Shown piece after piece: positions 27,235-36,342 of a DNA stretch of 49,447 bases. The translations under genes were made by a program, and so were the position numbers. Under the pieces are notes generated by a model, which did not search any database, was not told the origin of the DNA, and worked only from the letters and a program-made list of their open reading frames with translations. Position 1 is the first letter of the stretch, and each line of letters opens with the position of its first letter. Origin of the DNA: Flavobacteriales bacterium (GTDB taxonomy: Bacteria > Bacteroidota > Bacteroidia > Flavobacteriales > UBA7430); assembly GCA_002692065.1 (NCBI GenBank), contig NZJX01000012.1, positions 21,931-71,377 of the forward strand, given 5' to 3'.

Positions 27235-28626
27235 TTATCTATTTTTTTCTTCAATTATTTCAATACTATCTATGTCTAATCTTAATCTTAACCAGTTATT
27301 TAATTTATTAGGATAATTATTATCTTTTTCCCATCTTGTAATTAAAATTGGTATAGTATCTATCGAAGTGCTATCAATTAATATAGAGTTTGAAAAATAC
27401 ATACTAACTAGTTCAGGATATAAAACAAATATTTCATTTTTTAGTTGGTCCCAATCATAATTATTTTTATTAGATAATTTAATTTTATTATTAAGACTGT
27501 CAATAATTTTATTTTTAGATTGAAGTTCTTTATAATTTAATTCATATAGATCCTTAATAATTCCTGTTTTGACCTCCTTAGTTATAGTTCCTGTAAGTTC
27601 TTCTTTATTATCTTTATTCTGTATTATTTTTAGGTTCGTATTATTAAGATCATAATCATTTAATTTGTTTTTCCAGACCCATATAATATCATCTGGAACT
27701 TGTTTACCTATCATAAAAATTTCAATTTCAGATCCACTCTTATCATAATTATATTTTTCATTTATTATTTCACTACCTTTATATTCAAGAACATTTTTTG
27801 AAAAAAATTTAGCTCTGCTTTCAAAAATTGACTTTTTGGTAATTTTAATAAATAGGAATGCACTTGGAATTATAACAATTGCACAAAATGTTATTATATA
27901 TCTTTTAACTCTCTTTTCAGTTGATTTATCAACAAAAGATATTAGTGGAAAGTTAAGATATCTAACAATTATCAAAGTAGAAATTGTTATGAAAACTGAA
28001 TTGAGTAAAAAAAGATATATCGCTCCAAAAAAATAGTTTAAATTCCAATGTGCTAAACCATAACCAGCAGTACATATTGGTGGCATAAGTGCAGTAGCTA
28101 TTGCAACTCCTGGTATTACAGTGTTTGAATTTTTTCTACTTACTGATATTATTCCAGCCAGTCCCCCAAAAATTGCGATTAGTACATCTAAAAAAGTTGG
28201 TTGAGTTCTTAAAAGAAGTTCAGACTGAGCTTCATTTAATGGAGTGATAAAAAAGAAAATAATTGAAGTTGTTAAACTAACTAGTAAAGCAATCAAAAAG
28301 TTTTTCACTGATTCTTTTAAATTATCAAGATCGTTAGTACCAACTGTTAATCCTACACCCAATATGGGTCCCATTAATGGAGATATTAGCATTGCTCCAA
28401 TTACTACAGCAGATGAATTTATATTTAAACCTACTGAGCATATTACAATTGAACAAATTAATATCCAAACATTATATCCTTCGAACTTAATTTCAGATAA
28501 AATTTTATTTCTTATTTCATTGTGATTAATTTTATCATCATTAAACTTAACAGTTTCTCTTAGAATTTCTATGATATCTGAAAATAGTTTTTTGATTCTA
28601 TTAAGAATATTATTATTAGAATTCAT
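27235..28626 (-). CDS. DUF389 membrane protein
   Basis: 463 residues. The DUF389 core of six or so helices occupies about 50-260 with the signatures GLNINSSAVVIGAMLISPLM (then GPILGVGL), GGLAGIISVSRKN and VIPGVAIATALMPPICTAGYG, characteristic of the family. The C-terminal 200 residues are a soluble domain of alternating beta and helix, including a coiled-coil stretch (about 370-395, KIIDSLNNKIKLSN). Function is unknown; the family is thought to be a small-molecule transporter or channel. Adjacency to manC recurs in flavobacteria. Confidence 0.88.
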   Translation of the reverse strand: MNSNNNILNRIKKLFSDIIEILRETVKFNDDKINHNEIRNKILSEIKFEGYNVWILICSIVICSVGLNINSSAVVIGAMLISPLMGPILGVGLTVGTNDLDNLKESVKNFLIALLVSLTTSIIFFFITPLNEAQSELLLRTQPTFLDVLIAIFGGLAGIISVSRKNSNTVIPGVAIATALMPPICTAGYGLAHWNLNYFFGAIYLFLLNSVFITISTLIIVRYLNFPLISFVDKSTEKRVKRYIITFCAIVIIPSAFLFIKITKKSIFESRAKFFSKNVLEYKGSEIINEKYNYDKSGSEIEIFMIGKQVPDDIIWVWKNKLNDYDLNNTNLKIIQNKDNKEELTGTITKEVKTGIIKDLYELNYKELQSKNKIIDSLNNKIKLSNKNNYDWDQLKNEIFVLYPELVSMYFSNSILIDSTSIDTIPILITRWEKDNNYPNKLNNWLRLRLDIDSIEIIEEKNR

Positions 28627-28648
28627 TTAATTAAAATATTTAAAATTA

Positions 28649-29701
28649 TTAAGATATTTCTTTAATATACTCTTTTAGTTTATGTTCGTTTTCCTTTTTT
28701 ATAAGCAGAAGTGAATCATTTGTATCAATTAAAATATAATCTTTTAAACCATCGATAATTAAATTTCTATTGGATCTTGAAAATATTAAATTATTTTTCG
28801 AATTAAAAATTTTGATATTTTTTCCCAATATAGCATTATTATGATTTTCTTTTTTTATCACTGAGAAAATTGATTTATAAGTCCCCAGATCATTCCATTC
28901 AAAATCACATTTCATTACAAATACATTTTTTTCTTTTTCAAGTATACCATAGTCAATAGAGATATTATTTAATCCTTTATATAATTTTTCAATAAACTTT
29001 TTTTCTTTGTCAGTTTCAAAAAAATATTTAAATGAAGAAAATGATTCATGTAAATACTTCATATTTTTTCTAAAACTATTAATAATAGTTTTAGAATTCC
29101 AAACAAAAATTCCAGAATTCCAGAGGTAGTTTTCTTTTTTTATAAATTTTTTTGCAGTTTTAAGATCTGGTTTTTCAGTAAATCTTTTTACTTCATAAAT
29201 ATTGTTCGAGTTATTTTGATTATATTCAATATATCCATAATTTGTATCAGGCCTGGTAATACTTATTCCAAGAGTCATTAAAATATTTTTTCTTGATACA
29301 TGATTAATTGCTTTGTTTAATATTTTGAATAATTCGCTTTGATTTTTTATAAGATGATCAGATGGAGAAATAATTAGATTTGCATTTCTATTGATGTGAT
29401 GAATTTTATATGTTGCATATGCAATACAAGCTGCTGTGTTTTTCATCATTGGTTCACATAAAATTTGATTTTCGTGAATTTTAACAGATTTTTTAACTAG
29501 ATACTTATAGTTTTGATTTGTAACAATATAAATATTTTTTTTAAAACAAATTTTATTTAGTCTTTTAAAACTTTCTTGAAATAAATTCAAACCTCTATCT
29601 ACAATATCTATAAATTGTTTAGGATTATTTTTTTTACTAATCGGCCACAATCTACTTCCTATTCCTCCAGCCATTATTATACAGTAAATATTTTTTTTCA
29701 T
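28649..29701 (-). CDS. manC: Mannose-1-phosphate guanylyltransferase
   Basis: 350 residues, single-domain form without the phosphomannose isomerase half. It makes GDP-mannose from mannose-1-phosphate and GTP for surface glycans. The nucleotidyltransferase motif MAGGIGSRLWPISKKNNPKQF opens the protein (split here as MAGGIGSRLWPIS and NNPKQF). EPMMKNTAACIAYAT, ISPSDHLI, TRPDTNYGYIEY, RFTEKPD, WNSGIFVW and CDFEWNDLGTY follow in order. It overlaps the stop of the tiny lipoprotein gene upstream by 4 bases (ATGA), suggesting coupled translation. Confidence 0.94.
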   Translation of the reverse strand: MKKNIYCIIMAGGIGSRLWPISKKNNPKQFIDIVDRGLNLFQESFKRLNKICFKKNIYIVTNQNYKYLVKKSVKIHENQILCEPMMKNTAACIAYATYKIHHINRNANLIISPSDHLIKNQSELFKILNKAINHVSRKNILMTLGISITRPDTNYGYIEYNQNNSNNIYEVKRFTEKPDLKTAKKFIKKENYLWNSGIFVWNSKTIINSFRKNMKYLHESFSSFKYFFETDKEKKFIEKLYKGLNNISIDYGILEKEKNVFVMKCDFEWNDLGTYKSIFSVIKKENHNNAILGKNIKIFNSKNNLIFSRSNRNLIIDGLKDYILIDTNDSLLLIKKENEHKLKEYIKEIS

Positions 29702-29832
29702 TTTAAATATATTAATTTAGTAGTTTTGATACCGGGACAATCGCATGATTTCAAAATTGAACATGAAGAAACAAAAAGCATAATAGATACAAAAAGTAAA
29801 AAAGTATAGATGAATTTAGTTATTTTAAACAT
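29698..29832 (-). CDS. Very small lipoprotein (44 residues) preceding manC
   Basis: Short frame read directly from the reverse strand. It starts with ATG at 29832 and ends in TGA at 29698-29700, sharing ATGA with manC. The protein begins MFKITKFIYTFLLFVSIML, continues FVSSCSILKSCDCPGI and ends KTTKLIYLK. A basic start, about 15 hydrophobic residues and a lipobox FVSSC (Cys24) make a complete lipoprotein signal; the mature part is 21 residues with CDC after SILKS. Small flavobacterial lipoproteins with a Cys-Asp-Cys-Pro motif exist near this locus type, which supports reality. No Shine-Dalgarno, as for all genes here. It is short enough to be missed by usual length cut-offs; function unknown. 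Confidence 0.68.
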   Translation of the reverse strand: MFKITKFIYTFLLFVSIMLFVSSCSILKSCDCPGIKTTKLIYLK

Positions 29833-29872
29833 ATAAGAAGATTTTTAATAATAGTTAAAATAAATATTTATA

Positions 29873-29880
29873 TAAATTTA
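29873..29880. promoter_or_regulatory. Self-complementary -7-like box in a divergent intergenic region
   Basis: TAAATTTA reads the same on both strands and differs from TAnnTTTG by one base. It lies 22 bases before the mlaE start and 40 before the lipoprotein/manC start, in the only spacer between two divergent transcription units. It may serve either or both, but the whole spacer is AT-rich and chance cannot be excluded. Confidence 0.22.
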
Positions 29881-29902
29881 CATTTAATTTTAAAAATAAT
29901 CT

Positions 29903-30643
29903 ATGAATTTAATTTCATATATAGGTAAATATTTTCTTTTTTTAATTGAAATTTTTAAAAAAAATGAAAAAAAAATAATTATATACAAGACAACAATAGA
30001 TGAAATTTATAATCTCGGTATTAAATCTATTTCATTTGTTATTTTTGTTTCTATGTTTGTTGGTGCAGTAGTAACAATTCAAACTACTGCAAATATGGAA
30101 GGAAGTTGGATGCCAAGAACATTAATTGGCTATGCAACAAGAGATGCAATAATACTTGAATTTTCCCCCACGATAATTAGTCTTTTATTAGCAGGTAAAG
30201 TAGGATCAAATATTGCCTCATCTATTGGATCAATGAGAATAACTGAACAAATAGATGCTTTAGAAGTTATGGGAGTTAATCCAGTATCTTATTTGATTAA
30301 ACCAAAAATATTTGCCATGGTATTATTTAATCCAATTTTAATCTCTTTGAGTATGATTATTGGAATTATTGGAGGTTTATTTGCTGTTATTTTGTCTGGA
30401 GATTGTACTATTTCTGAATACGTATCCGGATTAAAATACAGTTTTGTCCCATATAAAACATTTTACGCTCTTGTTAAAACTATTTTATTTGCATTTATAA
30501 TATCTTCAGTTTCCTCATTTTTTGGCTTCAATGTCAAGGGAGGAGCACTTGAGGTTGGAAAATCAAATACTAGAGCTGTTGTCTTTAGTTCTGTATTGAT
30601 AATAGTTTCAAATTATATTTTAACTCAATTATTACTCAGTTAG
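29903..30643 (+). CDS. mlaE: MlaE-type ABC transporter permease
   Basis: 246-residue inner-membrane protein of the MlaE/DUF140 family, moving phospholipids between inner and outer membranes. The family signatures VSMFVGAVVTIQTTANME, SPTIISLLLAGKVGSNIASS, GSMRITEQIDALEVMGVNP and LKYSFVPYKTFYALVKT are all present, and the final helices include SSFFGFNVKGGALEVG. It is directly followed by the ATPase gene with no spacer. The usual substrate-binding MlaD/MCE gene is not adjacent. Confidence 0.95.
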   Translation: MNLISYIGKYFLFLIEIFKKNEKKIIIYKTTIDEIYNLGIKSISFVIFVSMFVGAVVTIQTTANMEGSWMPRTLIGYATRDAIILEFSPTIISLLLAGKVGSNIASSIGSMRITEQIDALEVMGVNPVSYLIKPKIFAMVLFNPILISLSMIIGIIGGLFAVILSGDCTISEYVSGLKYSFVPYKTFYALVKTILFAFIISSVSSFFGFNVKGGALEVGKSNTRAVVFSSVLIIVSNYILTQLLLS

Positions 30644-31390
30644 ATGGTCGAAATTAATAATTTAAGTAAATCTTTCTCAAATAACAAAGTCTTGAATGAT
30701 ATTTCATTTAAATTTGATAGAGGAGTTACTAATTTGGTAATAGGTAAGAGTGGTTCTGGTAAAACTGTTTTACTAAAATGTTTACTATCATTATATAAAA
30801 TTGATTTTGGGGAAATAAAGTTTGATGGTTTAAATATTAAAAATATTTCAAATAAAAAACTTAGAATTTTAAGAAAAGATATTGGAGTAGTTTTTCAGGG
30901 TGGAGCTTTATTTGATTCAATGAATATTGAGGAAAATATCATGTTTCCTTTACATATGTTTTCAAATTTAAGTTTTGATGAAAAAAAATATCAAGTTAAT
31001 AAATGTCTCAAAAGAGTTAATTTAATTAATAAAAACAAATTATTTCCCTCCGAAATCAGTGGAGGGATGAAAAAGAGAGTTTCCATAGCGAGAGCAATAG
31101 TATTAAGTCCTAAATATTTGATTTGTGATGAACCAAACTCGGGACTGGATCCGTATACTTCAATATTGATTGATAACTTATTACAAGAAATAACTTATGA
31201 AAATAATATGACAACAATAATTAATACTCACGATATGAATTCATTAATGCAGATTGGTGACAAAATTTTATATATTAACAATGGCCTGGTAGTTTGGGAA
31301 GGTAACAAGGATCAAATATTAGACTCTACCAATCATGAATTAAATAAGTTTGTTTTCTCTTCAAGACTTTTTAAAAAAATTAAACTTTAA
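30644..31390 (+). CDS. mlaF: MlaF-type ABC transporter ATP-binding protein
   Basis: 248 residues. Walker A is IGKSGSGKTVLLKCLL, the Q-loop is VVFQGGALFDSMN, the signature is SEISGGMKKRVSIARAIV (the GGM variant typical of MlaF), Walker B is YLICDEPNSGLDP and the switch His lies in INTHDMNSLMQIGD. It would energise lipid transport with MlaE, whose stop codon immediately precedes its ATG. A strong hairpin terminator follows its stop. Confidence 0.95.
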   Translation: MVEINNLSKSFSNNKVLNDISFKFDRGVTNLVIGKSGSGKTVLLKCLLSLYKIDFGEIKFDGLNIKNISNKKLRILRKDIGVVFQGGALFDSMNIEENIMFPLHMFSNLSFDEKKYQVNKCLKRVNLINKNKLFPSEISGGMKKRVSIARAIVLSPKYLICDEPNSGLDPYTSILIDNLLQEITYENNMTTIINTHDMNSLMQIGDKILYINNGLVVWEGNKDQILDSTNHELNKFVFSSRLFKKIKL

Positions 31391-31396
31391 GCATAA

Positions 31397-31423
31397 AAAA
31401 AGCTCCTCTAAGAGGAGCTTTTT
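31397..31423. terminator. Bidirectional intrinsic terminator
   Basis: Perfect inverted repeat AGCTCCTCT/AGAGGAGCT (31401-31409 and 31411-31419), extended by A:T pairs to 31397-31423 and flanked by A and T runs. It lies between the convergent ends of mlaF and the T9SS-exported protein gene, and with poly-T on either strand it can end transcription in both directions. It is the clearest hairpin in the window. Confidence 0.88.
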
Positions 31424-31443
31424 AATTTAGTTTTTATTGAAAA

Positions 31444-33351
31444 TTATTTTATGAAGACTTTTTTGGTAATTTCAGTTTTTTCTCCATAAATATTTATAAA
31501 ATAAACTCCGCTGTTTAGGTGAGATAGATCAAATTTACTATTCAAAATACCATTTATATTTTGCTCAAATAAAATTTCTCCAATCATATTACTAACTTCA
31601 ATTTTATTTATATTTTGATTTTCACATGATACTGAAAACACTCCATTTGAAGGGTTTGGATATATACTTAGATCATTATTATTATTAATTTTGTTAGTGG
31701 ACATAGCTGTACCATATCCATTTAAACCTAATCTAATTGCATATGCTTCACCATTAGTATAAAGTTGAGCATCACTAGGTAGATAAATCGTGCTTGCTGA
31801 TGCAGGTTGAACTACAGTTTCATCATCTAAAACTCTAAAATGATTTGCTCCACTATTTGAAAATAGCTCAATACAAGCAATGTAAATTCCAGGACTCAAC
31901 GTTGTTTTTGGCATTGGACACCAAACCATCCCTGCTGATATGTCAGCAGACGTAATCTCAACTCCATCTGTATTTTCTACATATCTGTCAAAAATATCTA
32001 TTGCCGTCGGTTCTACATTCCATGTATCAAAATCCATTAAAAATGGATAGATAGTACCACCTGGTCCAGGAGTAAATGTTGTTGTTGATGTATTTTGCAA
32101 TAAAACTTCAAATCCAACTAGGTCGGTTTCTTCAGTTATTTCATACCATGTCATAAGTACTAAACCATCTGGGTCATCTGTAAATGAGTTAGTCCCAGTA
32201 GATGTAAGATTAGAAATGTCATCACTGTAAACATCAATACCATCCATTGAGAAAAGATTATTTGTTATTTCCATTGTTCTTGAAAATGTATTGTTAAAGT
32301 AATTTACACCATCTGCTGATTCATTATCTGATGTTGCAGCAAAAGATAAATCATAAGTTCCAGTGCTAAGATTTTGATTTGTAAATACTTCATTTAATGA
32401 TACTGAGCTATCACTTTCTAATAAAGCCTGATTCAATGAAGAACTTTCCATGACAGTATTACCATTAAGAGTAACTAATGCAGATATATTTACATTTGAT
32501 TGATCTGCATATCCGAAGTTATAAATATTTCCACCAAGGATAAGTGAATCAACCTGATCAGAAGGTGTTCTTCCATATTCTGTTCCATTTGGTGTCATTA
32601 ACCAAGAAGATGTAAGTTCAATATCATCGGCTGGTTGTTCAACTATTGCAGCATCATCAATGAACCACGCATATCCCCAGGTACCTGTCCAATGAAATCT
32701 TATCCATACTTGCTCTTGATTGGCAGCAGATGGACTTATATTTATTCTCCAAAGTGTTGGGTTATCACCAACATTTGCTTGAACTGTACCTGATAGGTCA
32801 GGGAAAACTTCATAAACATTAGAATTAGTACTAGCATCAAAATTAGGAGTTAATTCTGGCCAATCAGTATTATTAGTGCTTGTGACTACGAAACATCTTT
32901 CAGAATTGTAGCTTTGGTACCATGTTTCAAATTGAAGAACTATATTTGGATTAGAGGAGAGATTAATTGGACTTGCAGTTGTCATCCAAGAATCCTCAAT
33001 TTCAGCTCCTCCCTCTTCACCACCATATTCATCTGAATCTAACATAGCACAACCATTATCATAAGTCGAAGAAAGAATAGTAGCTATTTGATAAGATCCA
33101 CCACATGAGAGATTTGTTCCTATTTCCCAGTCAAGATTACAAGCTGATGCGTCATGATCAACAACCCATGTTGAAGGATCTGAAAAATCGTCAGACCATA
33201 TTGGGTTTGATTTTGACTTGTGTAAATCAGAGATTTTCTTTGAAGATAAGTTTTCATTTAATTGCTTTAATTTTTTAAAATTTTGACTTTGTGAAAAGTT
33301 AAATAAAAAAATCACATTAAAGACAAGGAGGGAGAATTTTAAAGTTTTCAT
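31444..33351 (-). CDS. T9SS-exported surface or secreted protein with a jelly-roll domain
   Basis: 635 residues. After the signal peptide (about 3-22, FSLLVFNVIFLFNFSQSQ) comes a short charged linker, then a MAM/concanavalin-like jelly roll (about 48-235; IWSDDFSDPSTWVVDHD through FHWTGTWGYAWFIDDAAIV). A CARDB-like beta domain follows (about 240-365, with YNFGYADQSNVNISALVTL), then another beta domain (about 370-550), and a type A sorting tail (SIYPNPSNGVFSVSC, then GVYFINIYG and a basic end KKVFIK). No catalytic motif is seen; adhesion or matrix binding is a guess. It lies just after the terminator and 44 bases before gcvP's stop, same strand as gcvP. Confidence 0.9.
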   Translation of the reverse strand: MKTLKFSLLVFNVIFLFNFSQSQNFKKLKQLNENLSSKKISDLHKSKSNPIWSDDFSDPSTWVVDHDASACNLDWEIGTNLSCGGSYQIATILSSTYDNGCAMLDSDEYGGEEGGAEIEDSWMTTASPINLSSNPNIVLQFETWYQSYNSERCFVVTSTNNTDWPELTPNFDASTNSNVYEVFPDLSGTVQANVGDNPTLWRINISPSAANQEQVWIRFHWTGTWGYAWFIDDAAIVEQPADDIELTSSWLMTPNGTEYGRTPSDQVDSLILGGNIYNFGYADQSNVNISALVTLNGNTVMESSSLNQALLESDSSVSLNEVFTNQNLSTGTYDLSFAATSDNESADGVNYFNNTFSRTMEITNNLFSMDGIDVYSDDISNLTSTGTNSFTDDPDGLVLMTWYEITEETDLVGFEVLLQNTSTTTFTPGPGGTIYPFLMDFDTWNVEPTAIDIFDRYVENTDGVEITSADISAGMVWCPMPKTTLSPGIYIACIELFSNSGANHFRVLDDETVVQPASASTIYLPSDAQLYTNGEAYAIRLGLNGYGTAMSTNKINNNNDLSIYPNPSNGVFSVSCENQNINKIEVSNMIGEILFEQNINGILNSKFDLSHLNSGVYFINIYGEKTEITKKVFIK

Positions 33352-33395
33352 TTTTTTGTTTTATTAATATTAGCAAGCGAATTTAACTTATATTA

Positions 33396-36263
33396 TCAAA
33401 TTTTCCAAGAACTCTCTAAATAGTTTTCAATAGGTTGACATGTACATATCAAATTTCTATCACCTAGAGCTTGGTTAATTCTTTTTACAGTTGGCCAAAA
33501 CTTTGTATCATATTTTTTTTTGTGAGGGAAACTAGCTGTTTCTCTTGAATAGTTGTATTTCCAATTGTCAGATATAAATTCTTCAATCACATGAGGTGCA
33601 TTTTTGAGTGGACTATCAGAAAGTGAAGTGTTCCCATTTATAATATCATTAATTTCTTGTTTAATTGATATAAGTGCTTCACAATAATCATCAATCTCTT
33701 TTTTATTTTCACTTTCAGTAGGTTCTATCATTAGTGTACCAGGAACTGGAAATGATACTGTTGGAGCATGAAAACCAAAATCCATAAGTCTCTTACAAAT
33801 ATCTTCTACATCTACGTTTGCTAATGCTTTAATATCTCTACACTCAATTATAAATTCATGAGCAACAGTTTTATTTTCTCCAGTGTAGAGGATTTTATAA
33901 TTTTGCTCAAGTTTACTTTTCATGTAGTTTGCATTTAGTATTGCAACTTTTGTTGAGTTAGTCAGTCCTTCGGAACCCAACAACTTAATATATGCATAGG
34001 ATATGAGTAAAATTAAAGAAGATCCAAATGGAGCGGAAGAAACAGAAGATATTCCATTTTTTCCACCACAGTTAACCAAAGGATGATTTGGTAAAAAATC
34101 AATTAATTGTTTGGCAACTCCTATAGGTCCTGAACCTGGACCTCCTCCTCCATGAGGTATAGCAAAGGTTTTGTGCAGATTTAGATGACATACATCTGCT
34201 CCAATTTCAAAAGGTGAGGTTAAACCAACCTGTGCATTCATGTTGGCACCATCCATATATACTTGTCCTCCATGTTTATGAATTAAATTTGTAATTTTTT
34301 TTATAGATTTTTCAAATACACCATGAGTTGAGGGATAAGTTATCATTAATACAGCAATTTTTTTTGAGTATTTTAATACTTTTTCATTTAAATCGTTTAA
34401 ATCAATATTACCCATACTGTCACACTTAATTACTACTACATTTAAACCAGCCATTACTGCTGATGCAGGATTTGTACCGTGGGCAGAAGCTGGAATTAAG
34501 GCAATATTTCTGTGAGTTTCATTTTTTGATTTAAAGTATTTTCTAATTACCATTAATCCTGTATATTCTCCTTGTGCTCCAGAATTAGGTTGGAAAGAGA
34601 TTTTTGAAAAGCCTGTAATTTTACATAAGTCTCTTTCTAATTCATCTATTATAATTTTGTATCCTTTTGTTTGATTTTCTGGAGCGAAAGGATGAATATT
34701 TGAGAAGTTAGATTCATTTAGAGGAATTAGTTGCGTGGCAGAATTTAATTTCATTGTACAAGAACCAAGAGGAATCATTGAATTATTTAGTGCTAAATCT
34801 TTATTTTCCAATGATTTAATATATCTCATCAGTTCAGTCTCTGAATGAAAAGAGTTGAAAACTTTATGTTTGAGGAAGTCATCTTTTCTTAAGTAACTTT
34901 CATCAATGATCAAATCTTCATTTATTTTTTTTAATTTGATAAATTTTCTATTGTAAGCTGAATAAAAAATATCTAATATAGCATTAATATCATTCAAAGT
35001 AGTTGTTTCATTTAAGCTAATTCCAATTTTGTCTTTTTGATATCTGAAATTAATTTTACTTTTTAAAGCTTTTTTCTTGATTGATTGAATTTTATCTGTT
35101 TTTACTGATATTGTATCAAAGAATTGATAATTTAATTGATTTATTCCTATTTTAGAGAGGTGAACATTTAGAGTATTAGCTAATTTATTTAACTTATTTG
35201 ATAAATATTTTAAACCACTGGGGCCATGATAGATAGCATACATCCCTGCCATTATAGCAAGTAAAACTTGAGATGTACAAATATTAGATGTAGCTCTTTC
35301 TCTTCTTATATGTTGTTCTCTCGTTTGAAGAGCCATTCTGTAAGCATTTTTATTATTACAGTCTTTAGATATTCCAATAATTCTTCCTGGAATAGATCTT
35401 TTGTAATCTACTTTAGTTGCAAAAAAAGCTGCATGAGGACCTCCATAACCTAATGGAATTCCAAACCTTTGGGTTGAACCAACAACTACATCTACATCCC
35501 AGTTTCCTGGGGGGTCAATTAATGATAGAGAAAGAATATCTGCAGCTATAACTACTTTTATCTTGTGTTTAATTAATTTATTTGATAATTTTTTTTGGTA
35601 GTTTAATTCTCCATCGACATCTGGATATTGAATTAAAACACCAAAGAAATCATTTGAGAATTCAATATTTTCATAATCACCAATAATTATTTCTATGCCC
35701 AATGGTTCTGATCTAGTTTTTATAACTGATAAAGTTTGGGGCAGACATCTATTTGAAACAAAAAATTTATTTGAATTAATTTTATCATCAGATTTTTGAT
35801 TAAATAACATGATCATTGCTTCAGCTGCTGCAGTTGATTCATCCAAAAGAGAGGCGTTTGCAATTTCCATTCTAGTTAAATCAGTTACCATAGTTTGGAA
35901 GTTCAATAGAGCTTCGAGTCTACCTTGAGAAATTTCAGCTTGATACGGTGTGTAAGAAGTATACCAGCCAGGATTTTCTAATATATTTCTTTGAATTACA
36001 CCAGGTGTACAAGTTGGATTGTAGCCCATCCCAATAAATGATTTAAACTGTTTATTTAGATTTGAAATTTTTTTTAATTTACTCAAAAATTCATTTTCGG
36101 ATAGGGGATTATCAAGTTGGAGTTTTTCTTTAAGTCGTATTTCTTTAGGAATTGTCTTGTTTATGAGATCTTCTATGCTGTTTAAACCAATAGTTGATAG
36201 CATACTTTCAATTTCTGTTTTATTTAGACCGATATGTCTATTTTCAAATAGATCTGTATTCAT
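33396..36263 (-). CDS. gcvP: Glycine dehydrogenase (aminomethyl-transferring), P protein
   Basis: 955-residue cytoplasmic PLP enzyme, the fused alpha/beta form normal in bacteroidetes. It decarboxylates glycine and passes the aminomethyl group to the lipoyl H protein. The N-terminus RHIGLNKTEIESMLSTIG and FIGMGYNPTCTP are typical; the C-terminal half has the PLP lysine, Lys698, in HLNLHKTFAIPHGGGGPG, as well as NSGAQGEYTGLMVIR and AHGTNPASAVMAG. The other glycine-cleavage proteins (GcvH, GcvT) are not in the window. A promoter box lies 14 bases before its ATG. No glycine riboswitch fits in the 79-base divergent spacer. Confidence 0.98.
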   Translation of the reverse strand: MNTDLFENRHIGLNKTEIESMLSTIGLNSIEDLINKTIPKEIRLKEKLQLDNPLSENEFLSKLKKISNLNKQFKSFIGMGYNPTCTPGVIQRNILENPGWYTSYTPYQAEISQGRLEALLNFQTMVTDLTRMEIANASLLDESTAAAEAMIMLFNQKSDDKINSNKFFVSNRCLPQTLSVIKTRSEPLGIEIIIGDYENIEFSNDFFGVLIQYPDVDGELNYQKKLSNKLIKHKIKVVIAADILSLSLIDPPGNWDVDVVVGSTQRFGIPLGYGGPHAAFFATKVDYKRSIPGRIIGISKDCNNKNAYRMALQTREQHIRRERATSNICTSQVLLAIMAGMYAIYHGPSGLKYLSNKLNKLANTLNVHLSKIGINQLNYQFFDTISVKTDKIQSIKKKALKSKINFRYQKDKIGISLNETTTLNDINAILDIFYSAYNRKFIKLKKINEDLIIDESYLRKDDFLKHKVFNSFHSETELMRYIKSLENKDLALNNSMIPLGSCTMKLNSATQLIPLNESNFSNIHPFAPENQTKGYKIIIDELERDLCKITGFSKISFQPNSGAQGEYTGLMVIRKYFKSKNETHRNIALIPASAHGTNPASAVMAGLNVVVIKCDSMGNIDLNDLNEKVLKYSKKIAVLMITYPSTHGVFEKSIKKITNLIHKHGGQVYMDGANMNAQVGLTSPFEIGADVCHLNLHKTFAIPHGGGGPGSGPIGVAKQLIDFLPNHPLVNCGGKNGISSVSSAPFGSSLILLISYAYIKLLGSEGLTNSTKVAILNANYMKSKLEQNYKILYTGENKTVAHEFIIECRDIKALANVDVEDICKRLMDFGFHAPTVSFPVPGTLMIEPTESENKKEIDDYCEALISIKQEINDIINGNTSLSDSPLKNAPHVIEEFISDNWKYNYSRETASFPHKKKYDTKFWPTVKRINQALGDRNLICTCQPIENYLESSWKI

Positions 36264-36277
36264 AAATAATTTTTTTT

Positions 36278-36285
36278 CAAAATTA
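36278..36285 (-). promoter_or_regulatory. Bacteroidota-type -7 promoter box before gcvP
   Basis: On the minus strand it reads TAATTTTG, an exact TAnnTTTG match, with 14 bases between the box and the gcvP ATG. It sits in the spacer shared with the divergent UbiA-like gene. No convincing -33 element. Confidence 0.42.
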
Positions 36286-36329
36286 CTAGAATAGTTTTAA
36301 TAAAAATAAAAGATATATTTATTTATATT

Positions 36330-36337
36330 TAAATTTG
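36330..36337 (+). promoter_or_regulatory. Bacteroidota-type -7 promoter box before the UbiA-like gene
   Basis: TAAATTTG, an exact TAnnTTTG match, ends only 5 bases before the ATG at 36343. If used, the transcript would be leaderless or nearly so. No -33 element is seen. Confidence 0.33.
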
Positions 36338-36342
36338 TTAAC

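Noticed and set aside
29615-29809. Plus-strand open frame opposite manC and the small lipoprotein
   Set aside because: It lies antisense to manC's conserved N-terminus and to the lipoprotein; composition follows the reverse strand's codons and no domain is visible.
36264-36342. Glycine riboswitch upstream of gcvP
   Set aside because: The 79-base divergent spacer is too short and lacks any GC-paired helices; only promoter-like boxes are seen.
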